This document shows positions 53,942 through 61,486 of a DNA stretch of 64,000 nt, piece by piece (the stretch's first letter is position 1; each line of letters opens with the position of its first letter). Made by a program: the position numbers and the translations under genes. The stretch is from an uncultured Pseudoalteromonas sp. (lineage in GTDB: Bacteria > Pseudomonadota > Gammaproteobacteria > Enterobacterales > Alteromonadaceae): NCBI GenBank assembly GCA_947493455.1, contig CANLRB010000014.1, forward strand, positions 1 to 64,000, in the 5' to 3' direction. The notes beneath the pieces are model-generated. The model saw only the letters and a list, made by a program, of their open reading frames with translations. It was not told where the DNA came from and did no database searches.

Positions 53942-56900
53942 ATGAATGTAACCCATCGCTCACTCAAAAACCCTGCGAGTGTTTTGGTGATCTTGGTGCT
54001 GATCATCCTATTTGGCACCCTGAGTATATTTAAACTACCAATACAGCTCACGCCAGATATCGAACAGCCACAAATCACCATATTTTCTGGTTGGCGACAA
54101 GCTGCTCCTGAAGAAATCGAGTCCATGATTATTGAACCGCTTGAAAATGCGGTTAAAAACACCCCTGGCGCACTCGAAGTTAACACTATCATCAACCAAG
54201 GCTCGGGGTTTATTAACCTCTCATTCGCGGTGGGTGCCGATATGCAACAAGCCATGCTTGATGTATTGACCAGTTTAAACCAAGCACCACCGTTACCACT
54301 TGATGCCATTGACCCTGTTGTTACTGCTGGCGGTGGCGGTGGGCCGGGTTCAGGCGGCCCCACAGCCGCATCGCTACTTGTTACACCGCTCTATTTTGAA
54401 GGCGATGATTTAAGCCTTGATATGGCACAGTATCAAAAACAAATTGAAGAGCTGATTGAACCTCGTTTAGCGCGTATTCCGGGTATTGCGCGCGTTAACC
54501 TCGCCAGTGAACGACCGCGTGAATTGCGTATTACCTTTGATCCGCATAAAGCGGCCGCTCTCGGCATTAGCCTAGGTCAAATTCGTCGTACGCTATCGAG
54601 CTCGCGTGATAGCTCAGGTGGTATTGCCGATGTTGGTCGTCGCCAATATACAGTGCGCTTTACCGGTCAATATGATCTCGACAATATGCTACAAATGCGT
54701 GTTGGTTACTCAAACGACAGACCAATCTATCTTGCCGATATCGCAACCGTTGAACAAACTAATTCAGATCGCCGTTCAATGAGTGGACGCAATGGTAAAC
54801 CTGCTTATTACATTACGGTGTCGCGTAGCAACGAAGCCAACACTGTTGCCGTGCTCGACGGTATCAATCAAGCAATCAAAGAACTCAACGAAGGGCCGCT
54901 TGCCGAAGAAGGACTCTCAATTGAACTTAGTTTTGATGCCTCAGTGCATATTCGTAATGCACTGTTACTGGTCAAAGGCAACTTAGGACTCGGCGTATTG
55001 TTATCATGCATAATTTTATGGCTCTTTTTCCGTGGACTTAAAACCACATTAATCATCGCTGCGACCATTCCTATTTCACTCATGGTGGCATTTTTAGCAC
55101 TCAATATATTCGGCCGCAGTTTAAACGTAATTTCATTGGCAGGCCTTGCTTTTGCTGTAGGTTTGGTGCTAGACGCCGCAATCATAGTGCAAGAGAACAT
55201 TGCACGGCTTAAAAACGAGGGGCTCGATAACCGTAAAGCGGCTTTAAAAGGGGCCACTCAAGTGGCAGGCGCGCTATTTGCGTCAACCGCCACCAGCGTT
55301 GCTATTTTCCTGCCAATCCTATTTATGGCGGGTATTGAAGGCCAGTTATTTTCAGATCTCGCGTTAACCTTATCAATCGCCGTTATCGCCTCTATGCTGT
55401 GTGCTATAACTATAATCCCGATTGCAAATAAGTTTTGGCCTGATCAAAAAAGTAAAATTGATCCGTATGCCAGTTACTGGACCAAACTCACCACATGGAT
55501 AATGCGACTCACCAACAGCAAAGTTAAGCAGCTTACTTGGATTGGCGTATTATTGGGCGGCTCGGCGGTTGTCAGTTTAACTATGCTGCCTAAAACCGAC
55601 TTTATGCCGCGCGCGCCAACCGATGGTTTTTTCTTTAGCTTAATTACCCCACCGGGTGGCAATATTCAGTATTTAGAAGATGAGTTACTTAAACGCGTAC
55701 GTGCTCGCCTTATGCCCTATTACGAAAAAGAAAAACAACCCGCAATTAAAGACTTTAACTTTTATGTGTTTGGCTCAAATGCGGGTGGCTTTATTTATTC
55801 CGACGATCCGCAACGCGTTGAAGAGCTGATGACGGTTGCCCGCGAAGAAATTTTCGCAGAGCTGCCCGATACTCAAGCCTTCTTATTTAGAGGCTCAATG
55901 ATCCAAGTTGCAAACGGCGGTGACGGCCGAGGTATTAATATTGATCTCACCGGCCCAAATATGGATGACTTAATTGCGGCCGCTCAAGTCGCCTTAGGCG
56001 CGGTAAAAGAAGCTATGCCAAACGCAACCGCCCAGCCGCAACCTCGCCTTGATTTAGCAGAGCCCGAACTGCGCTTGCACCCCGATGATCGCCGTATCAC
56101 CCAAGCGGGGTTAACTCGCTCTGATGTAGCCCAAGCAGTACAAGCCTTTACAGGTGGCTTGTTTGTGAATGAATACTTTGACGGCAACGACCGAATGAAC
56201 GTCATTTTACGAGCAACACCTTGGCAAACCCCTGAAGAATTACAAACACTGCCCATAGTGACACCGAGTGCAGGTATTCAAACGCTTGGCGAACTCGCAA
56301 AAGTGGAGCGTACTGTGGGGCCTTCTCAATTGCGTCGCGTTAACGGCCGCCGTACAGTCAGCGTTGTTGTTACGCCACCAGCCGAGATGAGCTTGCAACA
56401 AGCGCAGGCCATTTTATCGCAACAAGTGATCCCAAAAGTTAAAGCTGTTTTACCTAAATCAGCTGGAGTGATCTTAGGTGGGAATGCACAAAAAATGAAT
56501 TCAGCAATTCAAGAAATGGCGATCAACTTTGTGCTGGCGCTGTTTATTTTATTCTTATTAATGACCGCGTTATTTAAATCAGCCAAAGACAGTGCACTAG
56601 TATTGCTGGTGATGCCACTTGCCATTGCTGGCGGTGTGTTAGCACTATACATTTTAAATTTATTTACGTTTCAATCGCTCGATTTACTCACCATGATTGG
56701 CTTTATTATTTTGCTCGGGCTTGTGGTTAATAATGCCATTTTGCTCGTCGATCAAACTCGAATTGCGCAAAACCAAGGTCTCAACCGACAAGATGCGGTT
56801 AAACAAGCAGTACTAATTCGTGCCCGACCCGTTTATTTAAGTACCCTCACTAGCTTGTTTGGTATGCTGCCATTGATGTTAATGCCGGGTGTAGGCTCAG

Positions 56901-57067
56901 AGATATACCGTGGCCTTGCCACTGTTATTGTTGGCGGTATGGCAATTTCGGCCCTGTTTACCTTAATTTTAATGCCGAGCCTATTACAACTTGGCCGTGA
57001 AAAAATACCGCCAAAACAGCCGCAAACACATACGAAACCACAACTTAACTTAGTCGCCAATCAGTAA
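53942..57067 (+). CDS. RND-family efflux pump, inner membrane permease
   Basis: A 1041-aa RND transporter with 12 transmembrane helices and two large periplasmic loops, resembling AcrB/MexB-type proteins. TM4 has AVGLVLDAAIIVQENI, with one of the two AcrB proton-relay Asp residues replaced by Ala, and TM10 has GLVVNNAILLVDQ, with Asn in place of the usual Lys. Such substitutions occur in a distinct RND subfamily. It is followed by its membrane fusion protein; there is no outer membrane channel gene nearby. Confidence 0.93.
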   Translation: MNVTHRSLKNPASVLVILVLIILFGTLSIFKLPIQLTPDIEQPQITIFSGWRQAAPEEIESMIIEPLENAVKNTPGALEVNTIINQGSGFINLSFAVGADMQQAMLDVLTSLNQAPPLPLDAIDPVVTAGGGGGPGSGGPTAASLLVTPLYFEGDDLSLDMAQYQKQIEELIEPRLARIPGIARVNLASERPRELRITFDPHKAAALGISLGQIRRTLSSSRDSSGGIADVGRRQYTVRFTGQYDLDNMLQMRVGYSNDRPIYLADIATVEQTNSDRRSMSGRNGKPAYYITVSRSNEANTVAVLDGINQAIKELNEGPLAEEGLSIELSFDASVHIRNALLLVKGNLGLGVLLSCIILWLFFRGLKTTLIIAATIPISLMVAFLALNIFGRSLNVISLAGLAFAVGLVLDAAIIVQENIARLKNEGLDNRKAALKGATQVAGALFASTATSVAIFLPILFMAGIEGQLFSDLALTLSIAVIASMLCAITIIPIANKFWPDQKSKIDPYASYWTKLTTWIMRLTNSKVKQLTWIGVLLGGSAVVSLTMLPKTDFMPRAPTDGFFFSLITPPGGNIQYLEDELLKRVRARLMPYYEKEKQPAIKDFNFYVFGSNAGGFIYSDDPQRVEELMTVAREEIFAELPDTQAFLFRGSMIQVANGGDGRGINIDLTGPNMDDLIAAAQVALGAVKEAMPNATAQPQPRLDLAEPELRLHPDDRRITQAGLTRSDVAQAVQAFTGGLFVNEYFDGNDRMNVILRATPWQTPEELQTLPIVTPSAGIQTLGELAKVERTVGPSQLRRVNGRRTVSVVVTPPAEMSLQQAQAILSQQVIPKVKAVLPKSAGVILGGNAQKMNSAIQEMAINFVLALFILFLLMTALFKSAKDSALVLLVMPLAIAGGVLALYILNLFTFQSLDLLTMIGFIILLGLVVNNAILLVDQTRIAQNQGLNRQDAVKQAVLIRARPVYLSTLTSLFGMLPLMLMPGVGSEIYRGLATVIVGGMAISALFTLILMPSLLQLGREKIPPKQPQTHTKPQLNLVANQ

Positions 57068-57078
57068 GGACAACCTTG

Positions 57079-58155
57079 ATGAAACGAAACAAATTAACAA
57101 CTCATCTACTTGGCGCTCTATTAAGTGCGTCTGTGCTGGTCAGTGCACCTACACTCGCAAAGTTATCGGTTGCGGTTGAGCCAATAACACAAGCCCCATT
57201 AACAAGTATTCTTACCGTCAATGGGACCTTGTACGGTAAACAAGATGTGGTACTCACATCAGGCGTAAGCGGCCGCTTAATGTTTGTTGCAGAGCCAGGA
57301 CAAAACGTCGACGAAGGCACTGTACTTGCGCGCATCGATACCTTGCCACTTGAGCTAAACCGCGCGCGCCAGCAAGAAATGCTCAACCGCGCTAAAATCA
57401 ATCTCCGTTTTCATAAACAAGAATTATCACGCTTAGAAAAACTAGCAAAAACAAGCGCAGCCGCGGCTAGCCAAGTTGATCAAGTGCAAACTCAGCACGA
57501 CCTCGCGTTATCAGATATCGCGTTGGCGGAAGTCGAACTTAAAGTAATTGATGACCAGCTGAGTCGCGCAACCATTAGCGCGCCTTTTTCTGGCATTGTT
57601 AGTGAGCGTTACAAACGAGCTGGGCGCGATGTAGGACGGGCCGAAGAGTTACTCAGCTTTATCGATATTCACAATTTAGAAGTGCGCTTGTATGTGCCAG
57701 TTAAGCATTTAGCCTATTTAAACAAAGGCACCACCCTGAATATTAAAACGGGTAATCTAAATGCGCCGCTCGAATCAACGGCTGTGATAAGCGCCGTAAT
57801 TCCGGCGACCGATCCGCGCTCACAAACTGTTGAAGTACGTGCCACACTTAATCGCAAGGCAGGGCAATCATGGGCAGTTGGCCAATTAGTTGATGTCAGT
57901 GTGCCACTAACGAGCCAATCCGCATCAATGCTGATCAACCGCGATGCGCTCATTCTGCGCAAAGAAGGCGTGCACATTGTTAAAATTGGCGCTGACAATA
58001 AAGCAGTGCAAATTCCTGTCACTGTTGGCAAAGGCCAAGGACAACTGGTCGCGATTCAAGCCCGTGATAAAGCACAGCTTAATATTGGTGATCGCATTGC
58101 CGTGCGCGGTGCTGAGCGCCTAAGCGATGGCCAAGAGGTCGACGTTAAAGAATAA
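57079..58155 (+). CDS. RND membrane fusion protein (HlyD-like adaptor)
   Basis: A 358-aa periplasmic adaptor with a signal peptide (first about 26 residues). A barrel-sandwich hybrid domain (LTVNGTLYGKQDVVLTSG, VSGRLMFVAEPGQNVDEGTVLARID), a coiled-coil hairpin (about 100-150) and beta-barrel domains (ATISAPFSGIVSERY) match the AcrA/MexA family. It has no lipobox Cys. The start ATG 57079 follows AAGGA; TTG 57076 precedes it. It lies 11 bp after the RND permease, so the order is permease then adaptor, which is less common than the reverse. Confidence 0.93.
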   Translation: MKRNKLTTHLLGALLSASVLVSAPTLAKLSVAVEPITQAPLTSILTVNGTLYGKQDVVLTSGVSGRLMFVAEPGQNVDEGTVLARIDTLPLELNRARQQEMLNRAKINLRFHKQELSRLEKLAKTSAAAASQVDQVQTQHDLALSDIALAEVELKVIDDQLSRATISAPFSGIVSERYKRAGRDVGRAEELLSFIDIHNLEVRLYVPVKHLAYLNKGTTLNIKTGNLNAPLESTAVISAVIPATDPRSQTVEVRATLNRKAGQSWAVGQLVDVSVPLTSQSASMLINRDALILRKEGVHIVKIGADNKAVQIPVTVGKGQGQLVAIQARDKAQLNIGDRIAVRGAERLSDGQEVDVKE

Positions 58156-58215
58156 ACCGCATGCACGTCAACATTGTCTACACTTAAAAGATCTTCACAG
58201 TGTTGACGGCATACT

Positions 58216-60030
58216 ATGAAACAAGCTGCACAACGCAGTACATTAACTTTACTCAGTATCGTACTCATTGGTACGATACTTTTTATCAACCACAGCGTCA
58301 ATCTCAGCCTGCCGTTAACGCAATTTGTGTACGATCAGCAAAGTAAAATTCTTTCTCCTCAGCTTATACCATCATCAAATATCATCGTGATCCGCATTGA
58401 TGATGCCAGCATTCGCCGAATGACCACATATGCAGGTCGCTGGCCTTGGCCGCGCAGTACTCACGCGGAGTTAATTGAAAGCCTCAATGAGCACAATGTC
58501 AAAGTCATCGCCTTTGATATTTTATTTTCAGAGCCTGATCGCTACCGCCCCGACGCCGATAGCTACTTTAAAGAGGTGCTTCTAGAAAGCCCGCATGTCA
58601 TGCTCGCCGCCCTTGTTTTAGATGTGTTCGAAAATCACGATGAAGCAAAGGCAGGCAAAATAGACCAACAAATAGAACACGAATTACGACTTCTTTCACC
58701 ACAATTTATGATAGAGAGCCCAAACCAAATCGGCTTAATTAATTCCCATAAAGACTCAGATGCGGTTATTCGAAAACACAGGCTCCACACCTCTTTAGCG
58801 GGCACTCGCTATGCATCACTCCCGTACCGTGTCAGTCAATTTGTAAAACCACAGCAACACTCAATCAATGAAATTCAGTTACAATGGCGCGGCCCATTGC
58901 AAGCTGGATATCACAGCGTGTCGTACGCCGATGTGTATCAAGCTATTCTTGACAACGAACAAACTTTTTTAAGCCAGTTTAATAATAAAATAGTGTTGAT
59001 TGGCGCCACGTCAGCAGGGTTATACGATGCGGTAAACACGCCTGTTAACAGCAATTTACCAGGCGTTTATGTGTTAGCAAATGCGATAGATAATCTACTA
59101 TCAAAACATTATTATTTATCGCTGCCTAATTACTACCTTGTTGTTGTAAGTTTACTTTCCGTACTCGTTATTGCCGCCATTTTTACGCTATGCAATTCAT
59201 TGCTAAAGCAAGTGATATATAGTCACATAGTAATATTTAGCGTAATGGCTTGCGCATGGTTTATTAACCTAGAACTCATGCGAAACAGCACCTTGTTTAA
59301 TCTCGGTCATTACTACTTTGTATGCTTAATTAGCTTGTTTATCCCTAGTGTGGTTTACAGTATTTACGAGTACTTTAACCGCGTAAAAGCACAAAGTTTA
59401 TTTGGCCGATTTGTTGACCCAATAGTCGTTAACCAACTACTCAGCGAAGAAACTCACGTCAACCGACAAAGCGCTAAACGTTGCCATTGCACCCTATTGT
59501 TTAGCGATATTCGCGGTTTTACGCAATTATCGGAGCACAGTGACGAAATTGAAATCCTGCAACTACTCAACGATTATTTTGTGAAACAAGTGGCGGTAGT
59601 ATTTGAACACAAAGGTACACTCGATAAGTTTATCGGCGACTGCATTATGGCGTTTTGGGGAGCGCCTCTCACGCAAGAAGATCACGCTCTTCGTGCAGTC
59701 CGCGCGGCAATTTCGATGGAGCAAGAGTTAATCAAATTTAAACAAACGCTTGCACCAAAATATGCCAATTTCGACATTGGCATCGGGCTGCACTCAGGTG
59801 ATGTTATTTGTGGCTTTGTCGGCACAACCAGCAGAGTTGACTATACTGTACTAGGCGACGCAGTCAATCTCGCAAGTCGTATTGAAGGGCTAACAAAACA
59901 ACATGATCGTATTTTAGTATCTGAGCAAACTCGTGATTTAGCTCGCGCTGAATTTGAGTTTAATTTTGTTGGCGAATTTAGTGTTAAAGGCCGCGAGCAA
60001 ACAGTAAACCTTTACACACCAATAAGGTAA
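58216..60030 (+). CDS. CHASE2-domain class III adenylate cyclase
   Basis: A 604-aa membrane cyclase. A first helix (about 9-28) is followed by an extracytoplasmic CHASE2 sensor (about 30-300; RIDDASIRRMTTYAGRWPWPR), three more helices (about 302-395), and a class III cyclase domain (about 420-604). Metal-binding Asp residues occur in LLFSDIRGFT and in FIGDCIMAFWG; the Lys in LDKFIGD is the adenine-specifying residue, and GDAVNLASRIEG is conserved. It should make cAMP on a periplasmic stimulus. The SH3 protein and M48 protease genes follow. Confidence 0.93.
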   Translation: MKQAAQRSTLTLLSIVLIGTILFINHSVNLSLPLTQFVYDQQSKILSPQLIPSSNIIVIRIDDASIRRMTTYAGRWPWPRSTHAELIESLNEHNVKVIAFDILFSEPDRYRPDADSYFKEVLLESPHVMLAALVLDVFENHDEAKAGKIDQQIEHELRLLSPQFMIESPNQIGLINSHKDSDAVIRKHRLHTSLAGTRYASLPYRVSQFVKPQQHSINEIQLQWRGPLQAGYHSVSYADVYQAILDNEQTFLSQFNNKIVLIGATSAGLYDAVNTPVNSNLPGVYVLANAIDNLLSKHYYLSLPNYYLVVVSLLSVLVIAAIFTLCNSLLKQVIYSHIVIFSVMACAWFINLELMRNSTLFNLGHYYFVCLISLFIPSVVYSIYEYFNRVKAQSLFGRFVDPIVVNQLLSEETHVNRQSAKRCHCTLLFSDIRGFTQLSEHSDEIEILQLLNDYFVKQVAVVFEHKGTLDKFIGDCIMAFWGAPLTQEDHALRAVRAAISMEQELIKFKQTLAPKYANFDIGIGLHSGDVICGFVGTTSRVDYTVLGDAVNLASRIEGLTKQHDRILVSEQTRDLARAEFEFNFVGEFSVKGREQTVNLYTPIR

Positions 60031-60069
60031 ATCACCACCTCAATATCATGAGGTATAAGTGAGGCTAAG

Positions 60070-60543
60070 ATGAAAAAAACGTCGGTTGCGCTTTGCTTAC
60101 TACTCTATTGCTGCGGCGCGCATGCGCAATCAGCAGCCCTTGTTACGCAATCCAAACTGCATGTTGCACCTAAACATCAAAGCAAAGTAATCACAGAACT
60201 CGACCAAGGCAATCAAGTCGATGTGCTCACTCGAAAACGCGCTTGGTACCAAATAAAACCCTTAACCGAACAAGCCAAAGGTTGGGTAAAAATGCTCAAT
60301 GTCCGGCTTGTCGGCGTAGCAAAACGCGAAGGTGAACTCGGTGTCGCCTCCGTGCTCGACTCTTTCACGGGTCGCACCTCGACCGAATCAACCGGTATTC
60401 GCGGTTTTGACGAAGAAAATTTTCGCAACGCCAGCGCCAACCCAGATGCAGTAAATCAACTTAATGCATTTGTGCCCAAAGCGGCATCGCTGAATCGCTT
60501 TGTAAAAAGCGGTCAGCTCGCAAAAGCAGGAGAGCACAAATGA
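60070..60543 (+). CDS. Exported SH3-domain protein
   Basis: A 157-aa protein with a signal peptide (MKKTSVALCLLLYCCGAHAQS). A bacterial SH3 domain lies at about residues 23-85 (VTQSKLHVAPKHQSKVITELDQGNQVDVLTRKRAWYQIKP split around a tryptophan-tyrosine core, GWVKMLNVRL). The rest is polar and flexible. Such domains bind peptidoglycan or peptides in the periplasm. It lies 39 bp after the cyclase and its stop overlaps the M48 start by 4 bp (ATGA). Confidence 0.85.
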   Translation: MKKTSVALCLLLYCCGAHAQSAALVTQSKLHVAPKHQSKVITELDQGNQVDVLTRKRAWYQIKPLTEQAKGWVKMLNVRLVGVAKREGELGVASVLDSFTGRTSTESTGIRGFDEENFRNASANPDAVNQLNAFVPKAASLNRFVKSGQLAKAGEHK

Positions 60544-61418
60544 ATAAATTACTTCTCGCTCTAACAACTATACTATTGATGAGCTGCGCCAACACAGGAT
60601 TAAAAGTCGGTAGTTGGGATGTCGGAAAACTGGTTAATCAAGGCGTTGCAGTCTGGGACAGCCAAAACATGACCGAAGAAAAGGAATATGAAATTGGTCA
60701 ACGACTATCGAGCCTATTATTAGGAGTTCGCCCGCTGCTCGATAATAATGATTTACAGCAATACGTAAACCAAGTTGGCTACCACTTAGCGAGCCACTCC
60801 AGCCGCCCTCATTTAAATTGGCGCTTTGGCATTATTCATAGTAATGAAATCAATGCCTTTGCCGCACCAGGCGGGTTTGTATTTATTACTTCCGCATTTG
60901 TATTGCAGCTCAACAGTGAAGCTGAATTAGCCGCGGTACTTGCTCACGAAATTGCCCATGTGACAGAACAACATCATTTAAATCGCTTACAAAGTGACTC
61001 ACTACGCGGTGCATTAACTGACGTTGCCTTTATGTCAGCTGATGCATACCAAAGCAACACCGGTGCGTCGAGCCAACAACGCCAATACACCCAATATGCC
61101 AAAGCACTCAGTGGTATGGCGATGGACTTGTATACCAAAGGACTTGATCGCGACGATGAGCTCGCTGCCGATGCAAAAGCCCTCTCTCTATTGGCAAAAG
61201 CGGGGTACGATGTGTATGCAATGGCAGCCTCATTACAGCGCGTCGATGCCATAGCCAGCGATGACTACGCTCTTGCTATGCTCTATCAAACCCATCCCAA
61301 ACCGCAAGAACGTTTGGCCTTAATCACAAAACAAATAAACCAACTTGAAAACGATAACCAAGTGCCTGAAGGGGTAATGCTTGTTACACGCTATCAGCAA
61401 AAAGTGAAAGTGCCTTAA
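60540..61418 (+). CDS. M48-family lipoprotein metalloprotease
   Basis: A 292-aa protease with a lipoprotein signal (LLMSC, Cys about residue 16). The zinc motif HEIAH (in AVLAHEIAHVTEQHH) and the third ligand Glu in DELAADAKAL place it in the M48 family. It resembles LoiP/BepA-type periplasmic proteases, but lacks the TPR tail of BepA. Likely anchored to the inner leaflet of the outer membrane. Start overlaps the SH3 gene by 4 bp, so translation is coupled. It ends the cyclase-SH3-M48 unit. Confidence 0.93.
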   Translation: MNKLLLALTTILLMSCANTGLKVGSWDVGKLVNQGVAVWDSQNMTEEKEYEIGQRLSSLLLGVRPLLDNNDLQQYVNQVGYHLASHSSRPHLNWRFGIIHSNEINAFAAPGGFVFITSAFVLQLNSEAELAAVLAHEIAHVTEQHHLNRLQSDSLRGALTDVAFMSADAYQSNTGASSQQRQYTQYAKALSGMAMDLYTKGLDRDDELAADAKALSLLAKAGYDVYAMAASLQRVDAIASDDYALAMLYQTHPKPQERLALITKQINQLENDNQVPEGVMLVTRYQQKVKVP

Positions 61419-61427
61419 TACCAACAT

Positions 61428-61452
61428 AAAAAAAGCTGACCGAGGTCAGCTT
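61428..61452 (-). terminator. Terminator after the right-end propeller-amidohydrolase
   Basis: On the minus strand AAGCTGAC, loop CTCG, GTCAGCTT (61433-61452), then T7: an intrinsic terminator ending 34 bases past the stop codon. It lies between convergent genes. Confidence 0.8.
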
Positions 61453-61486
61453 ATTCAATTAAGTTCAAACAATATAGTTCAAAGTA

